From Streptomyces clavifer (lineage in GTDB: Bacteria > Actinomycetota > Actinomycetes > Streptomycetales > Streptomycetaceae): DNA of 64,000 bases. Below, piece by piece: positions 1 to 9,855 of this stretch (positions are counted from its first letter, which is position 1; each line of letters begins with the position of its first letter). Under the pieces are notes generated by a model that was not told the origin of the DNA, ran no database searches, and saw only the letters and a list, made by a program, of their open reading frames with translations. A program made the translations under genes and the position numbers. Where the stretch lies: contig BMWJ01000014.1 in the NCBI GenBank assembly GCA_014651175.1, forward strand, positions 1 through 64,000, read 5' to 3'.

Positions 1-20
1 AGAGTAGGACGCCGCCGAAC
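1..20 (+). rRNA. rrf: 5S ribosomal RNA, 3' end only
   Basis: The first bases (agagtaggacgccgccgaac) match the conserved 3' terminus of streptomycete 5S rRNA. They are followed directly by a strong rho-independent terminator and a tRNA gene, as expected at the end of an rRNA operon. The rest of the gene, and presumably 23S and 16S, lie outside the window. The call is from memory of the 5S consensus. Confidence 0.8.
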
Positions 21-32
21 AATTATTCCGGG

Positions 33-64
33 AAAGCCCCGTGCCCTTGTGGCACGGGGCTTTT
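33..64 (+). terminator. rRNA operon terminator
   Basis: A GC-rich hairpin has arms AAAGCCCCGTGCC and GGCACGGGGCTTTT around a short loop and ends in a T run. It lies about a dozen bases after the 5S end, so it probably terminates the rRNA operon. Confidence 0.85.
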
Positions 65-175
65 CTGCGTTCCGGGCCGGTTCGGCCGCGCTCGCGGGCC
101 CGATTCAGGTCGGGCGCCTCTGCGGAGTGGGGGACGTGCCGGCGCGGCCGCGGCGGAATCGCCGCACGCCTGGTT

Positions 176-203
176 TTGAGCACCCCCTGATGCAGGGTAT
201 GCT
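176..203 (+). promoter_or_regulatory. Predicted promoter of tRNA-Thr
   Basis: A TTGAGC -35 (176-181) and a TATGCT -10 (198-203) are separated by 16 bp and resemble the housekeeping (HrdB) consensus. Transcription would start near 210, about 20 nt before the tRNA 5' end, so the tRNA appears to be transcribed independently of the rRNA operon. The remainder of 65-228 shows nothing else recognisable. Confidence 0.55.
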
Positions 204-228
204 TTAGCTCGTTGCCGCAGGGCAGCAG

Positions 229-301
229 GCCCCAATAGCTCAGTCGGTAGAGCGTCTCCATGGTAAGGAGAAGGTCTGCGGTTCGATTCCGCATTGGGGC
301 T
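229..301 (+). tRNA. tRNA-Thr (GGT)
   Basis: A complete cloverleaf can be drawn. The acceptor arms GCCCCAA (229-235) and TTGGGGC (294-300) pair, with discriminator T301. The D arm is GCTCAGTCGGTAGAGC, the anticodon stem is TCTCC/GGAGA around loop ATGGTAA (anticodon GGT, threonine), and the T arm contains TTCGATT. CCA is not encoded. The 3' end is intact and flanked by a terminator, with no sign of an integrated element. Confidence 0.95.
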
Positions 302-311
302 CCGCAAAAGG

Positions 312-344
312 AAAGGCCCCCCGCCACTGGCGGGGGGCCTTTCC
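312..344. terminator. Bidirectional terminator between tRNA-Thr and osaC
   Basis: The inverted repeat AAAGGCCCCCCGCCA / TGGCGGGGGGCCTTT has A and T flanks on the two sides. It can therefore terminate both the rightward tRNA transcript and the leftward osaC transcript, whose stop codon is at 363. Confidence 0.85.
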
Positions 345-362
345 CGTGTCCGGGGCCGGTCT

Positions 363-2990
363 CTAGAAGTGCTGCGGCTCCGGGACGCGCATCGCCAGGA
401 TGGCCATGTCGTCCGATGCGGGCTCCGCGGCGAAGCGCTCGACCGCCCGCAGGATGCGTCCCGCCACCGCGCCGGCCGTCAGGCCCGTACACATGGAGAG
501 GACGTCGGCCAGGCCGTCGTCACCCAGCATGCGGGCACCCTCACGCCGTTCGGTGACTCCGTCCGTGACGCAGAGGAGCACGTCACCCGGGTCGAGGGTG
601 ACCTCCTGCTCGTACAGCTCCAGGTCCTCGATGACACCGAGCAGCGGCTGCGGCTCCGCAGCCGCCTCCACCGAGCCGTCCTGCCGCAGGCGCAGTGGGA
701 GGGGATGTCCCGCACAGACGACCTTGAGGAGGGCGCTGCCGTCCTCCTGGGGCCACAGTTCCCCGTAGGGGAGCGTGAGGAAGCGGCTCCGTGCGCCCTC
801 GTCGAGGATGGCGGCGTTGAGGCGCTCCAGCACCGCAGGGCCTCCGAAGCCCTCCCGGGCGAGCAGGCGCAGGGCATGCCGGGCGAGACCCGTGACCGCC
901 GCTGCTTCCGGCCCCGTACCGCAGACGTCGCCGATGGCGAATCCGTAGGCTCCGTCGCGGATGGGGAACACGTCGTAGAAATCGCCGCCGACCTCGTTGC
1001 CTTCGCCCGCCGCGCGGTAGATGACCTCGATCTCGACGTTCGGCACATCGGGCAGGCCGGGCGGCAGCAGGCTGCGCTGGAGGGACTGGCTGATGGCCAT
1101 GCGCTCCGAGTACAGGCGTGCGTTGTCCAGGGCCAGGGCGGCCCGGCGGGACAGGTCCTCGGCCAGTTCCAGGATCTCCTGGCGGAAGTGGTCGTCGGAC
1201 GGCTTCCCGAGCGTCAGCATGCCGATCACCCGGTTCCTCGCCACCAGCGGCAGCACCACCGTCTCGCCACCCACCGCGGCAGCGGTGGCCAGCGTCGTGC
1301 GGGCCGCCACTCCCATGCTCAGGGGCGCGTCCCTGCCGAGCGTGCGCGTGGACACCTGCAGAGCGGCCCGGTGGCCGGCCGCGGCCGGGGCGGGCCAGAT
1401 ACGGGCTCCCGGCGCCGGGACCGGGTCCGGCGGGTCGATGGAGGACAGCAGCGCCTTCAGGCCGTCGATGCGCTCCTCGTCCTCGTGCAGGACGCAGGAG
1501 AGGTACGGGTCCGACGACTGGTCGGCGATCGTGTAGACGGCGCACCAGGTCGCCAGCGTCGGCACGGTCATCTGGGCCATCAGCGCCAGTGTCTGGTCCC
1601 TGTCCAGAGTGCCGGCCAGCAGGTCGGACGCCTCGACGAGGAACGACAGCGAACCGCGGCGCAGGCGCTCCAGCTCGCCGAGCCTGGCCGACTCGACGGC
1701 CAGCGCGATGCGGTCGGCGGCGAACTGGAGACGCAGGGCCTCCTCGTTGGTGTACCGCCCGGCCGCTTCGGCCGCGACACCCAGCGAACCGGTCAGCCGG
1801 CCCTCGACCTTGAGCGGGACCGTGACGACGGAGCGCATTCCCGTGTCGCTGAGCAGCGGCACGGCGCCCGGGACCGCTGTCAGGTCCTCGTGGACCGCCG
1901 GCATGCGGGCGGAGCCGTAGCGGCCCGTTCCGGCCTCGACGGGCACCCGGGCGAAACGCTGGCGGGCCGAAGGCAGACCGGTCGTCGCCCGGACCTCCAG
2001 CTCCGTCTCGTCGTCCGTGGCGAGCAGCAGGAAGGCGGAGTCGGCGTCGAGCATGTCGCGCGCCCGTTCGACCGTGCGCTGCAGCAGCCCGTCGAGGTCG
2101 TCCGGAGCGGGGGAGCCGATGAACACCTCGAACGGGTCCGTGGTGCGGTGCTCGGCCGAGAAGTCGGAGACGGGGGCGCGTGCGGGGGTCTGCAGCACCG
2201 CGCGCTCGTCGTCCCGCACGAGGAGGCAGACCGTGGACGGCTCGCCCTCGGTGTCGCGGACCCTGAGGTGCGAGGCGTACACCGGGATGACCCGGCCGTC
2301 CGCGCCGCGGATGCCGTAGCTGCCCTCCCAGCGGGAGAGCAGCAGGGCGTCGGCGACGCCGGTGCTGGTACCGGGGGTGTGCGGCCAGGCGGCGATGTCG
2401 GTGAGCTGCTTGCCGGTGACCTGCTCCGCCGCGTACCCGAAGAGGAAGTCCGCGTCGTCGTTCCACGCGGTGATGGAGCCGGAGCGGTCGATCTGGACGA
2501 CGGCCACCCGCACGCGCTCGTCGGTGACCGGAAGCAGAGCCGTGGGCAGCAGCGGTCCCGCCGAACGGATGCCCACGGGCCGGTCCGGGAGATCGAGCTG
2601 GAACCAGACGTGCTTGTGCGCGGGGGAGTACTCCACCCCCCAGCGTGAGGCGAGGGCGGCGCAGAGCAGCAGGCCGCGGCCGCCCTCCCGGTCGGGGCTG
2701 CCGAAGTCCGGACCGGAACTCTGGAGCGGGATCTCCCGGTCCGGATAGTGGTCGGCGACCTCGACCCGTACGCCGTCCTCGGTACGCAGACAGAGGACGT
2801 CCGCGGCCGTACCCGCGTGCACGACCGCATTGGTCACGAGCTCGCTGGTCAGGACGACGGCGTCGTCGACGACATCGCTGTACCCCCACCCCTGGAGGGT
2901 GTCGCGGACGAAGGCGCGGGCTGTCGCCACCGATCGTCCGACCGGATCGAAGGTGGCAGCCGCGCGCGCGGTGATCACAGCACTCCCCAT
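363..2990 (-). CDS. osaC: OsaC-type multidomain regulator: anti-sigma kinase, PAS, GAF, PP2C phosphatase
   Basis: The 875-aa cytosolic protein has a clear domain order. Residues ~1-135 are an RsbW-like HATPase (N-box LTSELVTNAVVHAG and G-rich GGRGLLL). A PAS domain follows at ~155-270 (ITAWNDDADFLFGY), then two GAF domains at ~295-450 and ~450-620, and a SpoIIE-type PP2C phosphatase at ~630-870 with metal motifs GGDFYD, GDVCGTG and SDDMAIL. No membrane segment is seen. This architecture, and its position divergent from osaAB, match OsaC of S. coelicolor, which modulates SigB activity during recovery from osmotic stress. The ATG at 2990 has a weak GGGGAAG upstream. The kinase-plus-phosphatase fusion suggests partner-switching control of a stress sigma factor; the target is inferred from the homologue. 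Confidence 0.85.
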   Translation of the reverse strand: MGSAVITARAAATFDPVGRSVATARAFVRDTLQGWGYSDVVDDAVVLTSELVTNAVVHAGTAADVLCLRTEDGVRVEVADHYPDREIPLQSSGPDFGSPDREGGRGLLLCAALASRWGVEYSPAHKHVWFQLDLPDRPVGIRSAGPLLPTALLPVTDERVRVAVVQIDRSGSITAWNDDADFLFGYAAEQVTGKQLTDIAAWPHTPGTSTGVADALLLSRWEGSYGIRGADGRVIPVYASHLRVRDTEGEPSTVCLLVRDDERAVLQTPARAPVSDFSAEHRTTDPFEVFIGSPAPDDLDGLLQRTVERARDMLDADSAFLLLATDDETELEVRATTGLPSARQRFARVPVEAGTGRYGSARMPAVHEDLTAVPGAVPLLSDTGMRSVVTVPLKVEGRLTGSLGVAAEAAGRYTNEEALRLQFAADRIALAVESARLGELERLRRGSLSFLVEASDLLAGTLDRDQTLALMAQMTVPTLATWCAVYTIADQSSDPYLSCVLHEDEERIDGLKALLSSIDPPDPVPAPGARIWPAPAAAGHRAALQVSTRTLGRDAPLSMGVAARTTLATAAAVGGETVVLPLVARNRVIGMLTLGKPSDDHFRQEILELAEDLSRRAALALDNARLYSERMAISQSLQRSLLPPGLPDVPNVEIEVIYRAAGEGNEVGGDFYDVFPIRDGAYGFAIGDVCGTGPEAAAVTGLARHALRLLAREGFGGPAVLERLNAAILDEGARSRFLTLPYGELWPQEDGSALLKVVCAGHPLPLRLRQDGSVEAAAEPQPLLGVIEDLELYEQEVTLDPGDVLLCVTDGVTERREGARMLGDDGLADVLSMCTGLTAGAVAGRILRAVERFAAEPASDDMAILAMRVPEPQHF

Positions 2991-3334
2991 ATGGTGTCTC
3001 GTCGCTTCCCCGAGTCCTGTGCCCGTTTCTCGCCGCTTCGATTCGCCTGCCAGGCTAGACGCTCACCGGGTGTCCCGGGTACACGAGGGCGGACTCGTGC
3101 ACGCGGGCCCCACGGAGGTTGTGCGCGGGCGCACAACTATGGGGTCCCCGGTGAGGGAAATGAGGCAACCAGGGGACCTCGCACCCCGTCCGGTTCCCGC
3201 CTGGTACGTTTCAACGATTTGACGTCCGCATAGTCACCCGTCGACGGTGTGCTGTGGCGGTGAGCCAAAGTGGAAGTGGGCAAGCTTCCGATAACGGCCC
3301 GAGCGATACGGTCAACCCCTGCGGGAGGGACACG
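2991..3334. promoter_or_regulatory. Divergent osaC-osaA control region with a perfect palindrome
   Basis: This 344-bp region separates the divergent osaC and osaA starts. Its most striking element is a perfect 9-2-9 palindrome, GTTGTGCGCGGGCGCACAAC, at 3118-3137. A GGGTAC hexamer at 3077-3082 resembles a SigB-type -10 reading toward osaA, but I found no well-spaced GNNT -35 for it. No start site can be assigned. An in-frame GTG at 3254 inside this region could extend osaA by 27 residues but lacks a Shine-Dalgarno. Confidence 0.5.
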
Positions 3335-6300
3335 GTGGAGTCTGGCGTGGCGGCGCGGGGTTCAGGAACGCGCACAAAAGGCGGACAGCCCGTGAAGAAA
3401 CAGCGCAATGGGACCATCGACGTGGACGCGGCAGCTCTGAACAGACTGCTGGCGGCCCTGGTGGCGATGCGCGACGGCAATTTCCGCAGGCGGCTGACCG
3501 TCTCGGGCGACGGCGTGCTCACGGAGATCGCAGCGGTCTTCAACGAGGTGGCCGACCGCAATCTGCACCTGACGGGCGAGCTCGCCCGGGTACGCCGTGT
3601 GGTCGGACGCGAGGGCAAGCTCACGGAACGCCTGGAGACCGGCGCCTGCGAGGGATCCTGGGCAGCCGCGATCGATGCCTCGAACGAGCTCGTCGACGAC
3701 CTGGCACGCCCCGTGTCCGAGGTCGGCCGGGTGCTCGCCGCCGTCGCCGACGGTGATCTCGAGCAGCGCATGGAGCTGCGGTCGCACACCGCGGACGAGA
3801 CGGTACGGCCGTTGCGGGGCGAGTTCCTGAGAGTCGCCCGTACGGTCAACAACCTGGTCGACCAGCTCTCCGCGTTCACCGAGCAGGTGACCCGGGTCGC
3901 GGTCGAGGTGGGCACCGAGGGCAAGCTGGGCGGGCAGGCCCAGGTGCGCGGCATGTCCGGGTCGTGGAAGGACCTCACGGACTCCGTGAACACCATGGCG
4001 TACCGGCTCACCGCGCAGGTCCGCGACATCGCCCTGGTGACGACGGCGGTCGCCAAGGGGGACCTGTCGCGGAAAGTCACCGTCCATGTGGCCGGCGAGA
4101 TGCTCCAGCTGAAGAACACCGTCAACACGATGGTCGACCAGCTGTCCTCGTTCTCCTCCGAAGTGACCCGGGTCGCCCGCGAGGTGGGCACCGAGGGCGA
4201 GCTCGGCGGACAGGCGACGGTCCCGGGGGTGGCGGGGGTCTGGAAGGACCTCACCGACTCCGTCAACACGATGGCCGGGAACCTGACCTCCCAGGTGCGT
4301 GGCATCGCCGAGGTGACGACGGCGGTCGCCAACGGCGACCTGTCCCAGAAGGTCACGGTGAGCGCGCGCGGAGAGGTCGCGCAACTCGCCGAGACGATCA
4401 ACCAGATGACCGAGACGCTGCGCACCTTCGCGGACGAAGTGACGCGGGTGGCCAGCGAGGTCGGTGGCGAGGGTCTGCTCGGCGGCCAGGCCCAGGTGCC
4501 CGGGGCGGCCGGGACGTGGAAGGACCTCACCGACTCGGTGAACACCGTCTTCCGGAACCTGACGACGCAGGTGCGGGACATCGCCCAGGTGACGACGGCG
4601 GTGGCCAGCGGTGACATGACGCAGAAGGTCACGGTCGACGTGGCCGGCGAGATGCTGGAGCTGAAGAACACCGTCAACACGATGGTGGACCAGCTCCAGG
4701 CATTCGGTTCGGAGGTCACCCGCGTCGCGCGCGAGGTCGGTGTCGAGGGCCGGCTGGGCGGGCAGGCCGAGGTGCCGGGGGCGGCCGGGACGTGGAAGGA
4801 CCTCACCGACTCGGTGAACACCGCCTTCCGGAACCTGACGGGCCAGGTCCGTGACATCGCCCAGGTGACCACGGCCGTCGCCAACGGCGACCTCTCGCAG
4901 AAGGTCACGGTCGACGTGGCCGGCGAGATGCTGGAGCTGAAGAACACCGTCAACACGATGGTGGCGCAGCTGTCGAACTTCGCCGACCAGGTGACGCGGA
5001 TGGCCCGCGACGTGGGCACGGAGGGCCGCCTCGGCGGCCAGGCGCGTGTCGACGGTGTCTCGGGTACGTGGAAGGAGCTCACCGACTCCGTCAACTTCAT
5101 GGCGGGGAACCTGACCTCCCAGGTGCGTCAGATCGCCCAGGTGACGACGGCGGTGGCGCGGGGCGACCTGTCGCAGAAGATCGACGTGGACGCCCGGGGC
5201 GAGATCCTGGAGCTGAAGAACACCATCAACACGATGGTCGACCAGCTCTCCGCGTTCGCCGACCAGGTGACCCGGGTCGCCCGCGAGGTGGGCACGGACG
5301 GGCGGCTCGGCGGCCAGGCCCAGGTCCCCGGCGTGGCCGGCGTGTGGCGTGACCTGACGGACTCGGTGAACGGCATGGCGGGGAACCTCACCGCCCAGGT
5401 CCGCAACATCGCGCAGGTCGCCACGGCGGTGGCGCGGGGCGACCTCTCGCAGAAGATCGACGTGGACGCCCGGGGCGAGATCCTGGAGCTGAAGAACACC
5501 CTCAACACGATGGTCGACCAGCTGTCGAACTTCGCGGAGCAGGTGACCAGGGTCGCCCGCGAGGTGGGCACGGAGGGCATGCTGGGCGGCCAGGCGGAGG
5601 TGCAGGGTGTCTCCGGTACGTGGAAGGACCTCACCCAGTCCGTCAACGGCATGGCCAACAACCTGACGCTCCAGGTGCGCAACATCGCCGAGGTGACCAC
5701 CGCGGTCGCCAAGGGCGACCTCTCCAAGAAGATCACCGTCGACGCCAAGGGCGAGATCCTCGAACTGGTGACGACGGTCAACACGATGGTCGACCAGCTG
5801 CTCAACTTCGCCGACGAGGTGACGAGGGTGGCGCGCGAGGTGGGTACCGAGGGCATCCTCGGCGGCCAGGCCCGGGTGCGCGGTGCGACGGGTATCTGGA
5901 AGGACCTCAGCGACAACGTCAACCTGATGGCCAACAACCTGACCAGCCAGGTCCGCAACATCTCCCGGGTCTCGTCCGCGGTCGCCAACGGTGACCTGAC
6001 GAAGAAGGTCACCGTGGAGGCGCGCGGCGAGGTCGCCGAGCTCGCCGACACCGTCAACACGATGGTGACGACCCTGTCCTCGTTCGCCGACGAGGTCACC
6101 CGGGTGGCGCGCGAGGTGGGCACCGAGGGCGAACTGGGCGGCCAGGCACGGGTCCCCGGGGTCTCGGGCACCTGGAAGGACCTCACCGAGTCGGTGAACT
6201 CGATGGCGGACAACCTGACCGGTCAGGTGCGTCAGATCGCCACGGTCACCACCGCCATCGCCAAGGGCGATCTCACCAAGAAGATCGACATCGACGCGCG

Positions 6301-8821
6301 CGGCGAGATCCTGGAACTGAAGAACACCATCAACACGATGGTGGCGCAGCTGTCGAACTTCGCCGACCAGGTGACCCGGGTGGCCCGTGAAGTGGGTACC
6401 GAGGGGCAGCTGGGCGGACAGGCCCGGGTGCGGGACGTCGACGGGACCTGGCGCGACCTGACCGAGTCGGTGAACGAGATGGCCGGGAACCTGACCCGTC
6501 AGGTGCGGGCCATCGCCGCGGTCGCCACCGCGGTGACCCGGGGCGATCTCAACCTCAAGATCGACGTCGACGCGGCCGGCGAGATCCAGGTGCTGCAGGA
6601 CAACATCAACACGATGATCGCGAATCTGCGCGACACCACCCTGGCCAACAAGGAACAGGACTGGCTCAAGGGCAATCTCGCCCGGATCTCGGGCCTGATG
6701 CAGGGCCGCCGCGACCTGGACGACGTCGCCTCGCTCATCATGAGCGAGCTGACTCCGGTCGTCTCGGCCCAGCACGGTGCGTTCTTCCTGGCCATGACCA
6801 CGGGCGACACCGACGAGGTGGGGGCCGACGGCGGCAAGGACAGCTCGTACGAGCTGCGCATGCGCGGGAGTTACGGTTACTCGGCCGGCTCGATGCCCAC
6901 CTCCTTCCGGCCGGGCGAGACGCTCATCGGCACGGCGGCCGAGGAGAAGCGGACCATCCAGGTGGACAACGTGCCGCCGGGTTACCTGAAGATCTCCTCC
7001 GGCCTCGGCGAGGCTCCGCCCGCCCATGTGATCGTGCTGCCGGTCCTCTTCGAGGGCAAGGTCCTCGGGGTGATCGAACTGGCCTCGTTCCAGCCGTTCA
7101 CACACATCCAGCGGGACTTCCTCAACCAGCTCGCCGAAATGATCGCGACGAGCGTCAACACGATCAGCGTCAACACGAAGACGGAGAAACTCCTGGAGCA
7201 GTCCCAGGAGCTCACCGAGCAGCTGCGTGACCGGTCCCAGGAGCTCGAGAACCGGCAGAAGGCGCTGCAGGCCTCCAACGCCGAACTGGAGGAGAAGGCC
7301 GAGCTGCTGGCGCAGCAGAACCGCGACATCGAGGTGAAGAACACCGAGATCGAGGAGGCCCGGCAGGTCCTGGAGGAGCGCGCCGAGCAGCTGGCGGTGT
7401 CGATGCGCTACAAGTCCGAGTTCCTGGCGAACATGTCGCACGAGCTGCGTACCCCGCTCAACTCGCTGCTCATCCTGGCCAAGCTGCTCGCGGACAACGC
7501 CGAGGGCAACCTCTCGCCGAAGCAGGTGGAGTTCGCCGAGACGATCCACGGGGCGGGTTCCGACCTGCTCCAGCTGATCAACGACATCCTGGACCTGTCC
7601 AAGGTCGAGGCGGGCAAGATGGACGTCAGCCCGACCCGGATCGCCCTGGTCCAGCTGGTCGACTACGTGGAGGCGACGTTCCGGCCGCTCACCGCGGAGA
7701 AGGGTCTCGACTTCTCCGTACGGGTGTCTCCGGAGCTGCCCGCGACACTGCACACGGACGAGCAGCGGCTGCTCCAGGTGCTGCGCAACCTGCTGTCCAA
7801 CGCGGTCAAGTTCACCGACAGCGGGGCGGTGGAGCTGGTGATCCGGCCGGCCGGCGCCGATGTCCCGAACGCCATCAGGGAGCATCTGCTGGAGGCCGGT
7901 TCGCTGCGTGACGCGGACGGCGACCTGATCGCCTTCTCGGTCACCGACACCGGGATCGGTATCGCTTCCAGCAAGATGCTGGTGATCTTCGAAGCGTTCA
8001 AGCAGGCGGACGGCACGACCAGCCGCAAGTACGGGGGTACGGGGCTCGGCCTGTCCATCAGCCGGGAGATCGCACGGCTGCTGGGCGGTGAGATCCACGC
8101 GGCGAGTGAACCGGGACGTGGTTCGACGTTCACGCTGTACCTGCCGCTGCACCCGAGCGAGCTGCCGCCGCAGGGTTACCCGCAGATGGGACCCGGTCCG
8201 ATCGAGATCCACGCCGGTTCCGGCGAAGCCCTGCAACTGGAGGCCTCGCAGCGGACCGGGGCCGAGCCGCCCCTGGGTGACCCGGCCAACTCCGCCGGTG
8301 TCTTCCGACGGCGCCGCAAGGCCCTGGGCGGGGCGTCCCAGCGGCCCGCCCTGGCCAACGGCAGGGCGGGCGAGGGGAGAGCGGCGTCCCAGGAGTGGGT
8401 GCAGGGTCCGCAGCAGGATCAGGAGCCGCGGAGGGCGTTCCGCTTCCGCGGGGAGAAGGTGCTGATCGTCGACGACGACATCCGCAACGTCTTCGCCCTG
8501 ACCAGTGTGCTGGAACAGCACGGCCTGTCGGTGCTGTACGCGGAGAACGGACGCGAGGGCATCGAAGTCCTGGAGCAGCACGACGATGTGACGATCGTGC
8601 TGATGGACATCATGATGCCCGAGATGGACGGTTACGCCACGACGACGGCGATCCGGAGGATGCCCCAGTTCGCGGGACTTCCGATCGTCGCACTGACCGC
8701 GAAGGCGATGAAGGGCGACCGTGAGAAGGCGATCGACTGCGGTGCCTCCGACTGCGTCACCAAGCCGGTCGACTCCGATCATCTGCTGTCGGTGATGGAG
8801 AAGTGGATGCGCGGAGAGTGA
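3335..8821 (+). CDS. osaA: OsaA-type poly-HAMP hybrid histidine kinase
   Basis: The protein has 1828 aa from the GTG at 3335, chosen because GGGAGGGA lies at ideal distance; the upstream GTG at 3254 has no such site. Residues ~175-1100 are a chain of HAMP-like units with an exact 92-residue period. The W(K/R)(D/E)L signature recurs ten times (first Trp codon 3965, last 6449). A GAF domain (~1130-1290), a Gln/Glu-rich coiled coil (~1295-1360), HisKA with phospho-acceptor His ~1369 in [11 protein letters not shown], an HATPase with a DTGIGI motif, and a C-terminal receiver with Asp ~1758 in [11 protein letters not shown] follow. No membrane span is visible, so it is probably cytosolic. The gene pairs with osaB 244 bp downstream and is divergent from osaC. 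In S. coelicolor osaAB is needed for osmoadaptation and affects antibiotic output. The chain resembles fungal group III osmosensing kinases. Confidence 0.88.
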   Translation: MESGVAARGSGTRTKGGQPVKKQRNGTIDVDAAALNRLLAALVAMRDGNFRRRLTVSGDGVLTEIAAVFNEVADRNLHLTGELARVRRVVGREGKLTERLETGACEGSWAAAIDASNELVDDLARPVSEVGRVLAAVADGDLEQRMELRSHTADETVRPLRGEFLRVARTVNNLVDQLSAFTEQVTRVAVEVGTEGKLGGQAQVRGMSGSWKDLTDSVNTMAYRLTAQVRDIALVTTAVAKGDLSRKVTVHVAGEMLQLKNTVNTMVDQLSSFSSEVTRVAREVGTEGELGGQATVPGVAGVWKDLTDSVNTMAGNLTSQVRGIAEVTTAVANGDLSQKVTVSARGEVAQLAETINQMTETLRTFADEVTRVASEVGGEGLLGGQAQVPGAAGTWKDLTDSVNTVFRNLTTQVRDIAQVTTAVASGDMTQKVTVDVAGEMLELKNTVNTMVDQLQAFGSEVTRVAREVGVEGRLGGQAEVPGAAGTWKDLTDSVNTAFRNLTGQVRDIAQVTTAVANGDLSQKVTVDVAGEMLELKNTVNTMVAQLSNFADQVTRMARDVGTEGRLGGQARVDGVSGTWKELTDSVNFMAGNLTSQVRQIAQVTTAVARGDLSQKIDVDARGEILELKNTINTMVDQLSAFADQVTRVAREVGTDGRLGGQAQVPGVAGVWRDLTDSVNGMAGNLTAQVRNIAQVATAVARGDLSQKIDVDARGEILELKNTLNTMVDQLSNFAEQVTRVAREVGTEGMLGGQAEVQGVSGTWKDLTQSVNGMANNLTLQVRNIAEVTTAVAKGDLSKKITVDAKGEILELVTTVNTMVDQLLNFADEVTRVAREVGTEGILGGQARVRGATGIWKDLSDNVNLMANNLTSQVRNISRVSSAVANGDLTKKVTVEARGEVAELADTVNTMVTTLSSFADEVTRVAREVGTEGELGGQARVPGVSGTWKDLTESVNSMADNLTGQVRQIATVTTAIAKGDLTKKIDIDARGEILELKNTINTMVAQLSNFADQVTRVAREVGTEGQLGGQARVRDVDGTWRDLTESVNEMAGNLTRQVRAIAAVATAVTRGDLNLKIDVDAAGEIQVLQDNINTMIANLRDTTLANKEQDWLKGNLARISGLMQGRRDLDDVASLIMSELTPVVSAQHGAFFLAMTTGDTDEVGADGGKDSSYELRMRGSYGYSAGSMPTSFRPGETLIGTAAEEKRTIQVDNVPPGYLKISSGLGEAPPAHVIVLPVLFEGKVLGVIELASFQPFTHIQRDFLNQLAEMIATSVNTISVNTKTEKLLEQSQELTEQLRDRSQELENRQKALQASNAELEEKAELLAQQNRDIEVKNTEIEEARQVLEERAEQLAVSMRYKSEFLANMSHELRTPLNSLLILAKLLADNAEGNLSPKQVEFAETIHGAGSDLLQLINDILDLSKVEAGKMDVSPTRIALVQLVDYVEATFRPLTAEKGLDFSVRVSPELPATLHTDEQRLLQVLRNLLSNAVKFTDSGAVELVIRPAGADVPNAIREHLLEAGSLRDADGDLIAFSVTDTGIGIASSKMLVIFEAFKQADGTTSRKYGGTGLGLSISREIARLLGGEIHAASEPGRGSTFTLYLPLHPSELPPQGYPQMGPGPIEIHAGSGEALQLEASQRTGAEPPLGDPANSAGVFRRRRKALGGASQRPALANGRAGEGRAASQEWVQGPQQDQEPRRAFRFRGEKVLIVDDDIRNVFALTSVLEQHGLSVLYAENGREGIEVLEQHDDVTIVLMDIMMPEMDGYATTTAIRRMPQFAGLPIVALTAKAMKGDREKAIDCGASDCVTKPVDSDHLLSVMEKWMRGE
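3850..6625 (+). repeat. Ten-copy 276-bp in-frame tandem repeat (HAMP array in osaA)
   Basis: The TGG codon of the unit signature lies at 3965, 4241, 4517, 4793, 5069, 5345, 5621, 5897, 6173 and 6449, exactly 276 bp apart with no indel. Units 5 and 6 are nearly identical over long stretches (around 5150-5290 versus 5426-5566), suggesting recent duplication or gene conversion. Outer boundaries are approximate. Confidence 0.9.
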
Positions 8822-9065
8822 CCGGGCGGGGCCCGGCCCGCCGGGAACCGTCGACCGACCGTGCCCGAAAGGGTGTGAGTGACCGGAATCCGGGGAACCT
8901 TCTGGTCTCGCGCCGCGTTTTTGCTACGTGCACAGTGACATCGCGGTGACAGGGTGTGGCGACGGGCGGGGTGCGGCTACCATGACCGGCACAAGGGCGG
9001 ACGGCGTAAGGGAGTCGTCCCCTGGGGCGGCACCCGGTGCGATTCCGGGGCGAGGAGGGCGGGCC

Positions 9066-9746
9066 ATGGTGCAGAAGGCCAAGATCCTCCTGGTCGATGA
9101 CCGGCCGGAGAATCTGCTGGCGCTGGAGGCGATCCTCTCGGCGCTCGATCAGACACTGGTGCGGGCATCGTCAGGGGAGGAAGCGCTCAAAGCGCTGCTC
9201 ACGGACGACTTCGCGGTCATCCTGCTGGATGTGCAGATGCCCGGTATGGATGGGTTCGAGACGGCTGCGCACATCAAGCGGCGGGAGCGGACCCGGGACA
9301 TCCCGATCATCTTCCTCACCGCGATCAACCACGGTCCGCACCACACCTTCCGCGGTTACGCGGCGGGCGCGGTGGACTACATCTCGAAGCCCTTCGACCC
9401 CTGGGTGCTGCGCGCCAAGGTCTCGGTGTTCGTCGAGCTGTACATGAAGAACTGCCAGCTGCGCGAACAGGCGGCCCTGCTGCGGCTGCAGCTCGAAGGC
9501 GGCGTGCACCCCGGTGCGGACGAGAGGGAGCCGGCGGGTCTGCTCGCGGAGCTCTCGGCGCGGCTCGCCGCCGTCGAGGAGCAGGCGGAGGCGCTCTCCA
9601 AGCAGTTGGACGACGAGTCGGCGGACGCCGCGGCCGTGGCGACCGCCGCGCACCTCGAGCGCAAGCTCACCGGACTGCGCCGTGCGCTCGACGCGCTGGA
9701 GCCCGGTACCGGCGGTTCGGCGACGGCCCTGCCTTCGCGGAACTGA
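9066..9746 (+). CDS. osaB: OsaB-type response regulator with coiled-coil output
   Basis: The protein has 226 aa. Residues ~1-125 are a CheY-like receiver with acidic pair DD near residue 11, phospho-acceptor Asp55 in LLDVQMPGMDG, a Thr in FLTAI and the Lys of ISKPFDP. The C-terminal ~100 residues are Ala/Glu/Leu-rich and predicted to form coiled coil (LLAELSARLAAVEEQAEALSKQL). There is no DNA-binding domain, so output is probably by protein-protein contact. The ATG at 9066 has GAGGAGGGCGG upstream. The 244-bp osaA-osaB gap could hold a separate promoter, but I could not identify one. In S. coelicolor OsaB is required for aerial growth under osmotic stress. Confidence 0.85.
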   Translation: MVQKAKILLVDDRPENLLALEAILSALDQTLVRASSGEEALKALLTDDFAVILLDVQMPGMDGFETAAHIKRRERTRDIPIIFLTAINHGPHHTFRGYAAGAVDYISKPFDPWVLRAKVSVFVELYMKNCQLREQAALLRLQLEGGVHPGADEREPAGLLAELSARLAAVEEQAEALSKQLDDESADAAAVATAAHLERKLTGLRRALDALEPGTGGSATALPSRN

Positions 9747-9757
9747 CCTCCGGCGGT

Positions 9758-9784
9758 TGAGGGCGCGTCAGTTCGGCGCCCTCA
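9758..9784 (+). terminator. Terminator of osaAB
   Basis: Perfect 9-bp arms TGAGGGCGC and GCGCCCTCA flank a 9-nt loop just after the osaB stop. There is no T run, which is common for streptomycete terminators. Confidence 0.65.
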
Positions 9785-9855
9785 CAGGGCGACACGGACG
9801 GGTGAAGGCGTAGGCACACGTGTCCACCGCCGTCGGCACCGGTAACCTCAGTCAC

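Noticed and set aside
229-301. tRNA-Thr as an integration site
   Set aside because: Its 3' end is followed by a terminator and a conserved gene; no integrase or duplicated tRNA 3' end is present.
294-2648. 784-codon plus-strand open frame opposite osaC
   Set aside because: It begins inside the tRNA-Thr 3' end, has Arg/Gln/Gly-rich composition and no motif, and is antisense to a conserved multidomain gene.
3850-6625. Regular repeats considered as CRISPR or satellite DNA
   Set aside because: The period is 276 bp, in frame, and the units encode a conserved HAMP-like sequence; there are no spacers.
3362-8782. 1806-codon minus-strand open frame opposite osaA
   Set aside because: It mirrors the HAMP repeats in antisense (His/Val/Asp-rich repeated strings) and has no recognisable domain; the plus strand is clearly coding.
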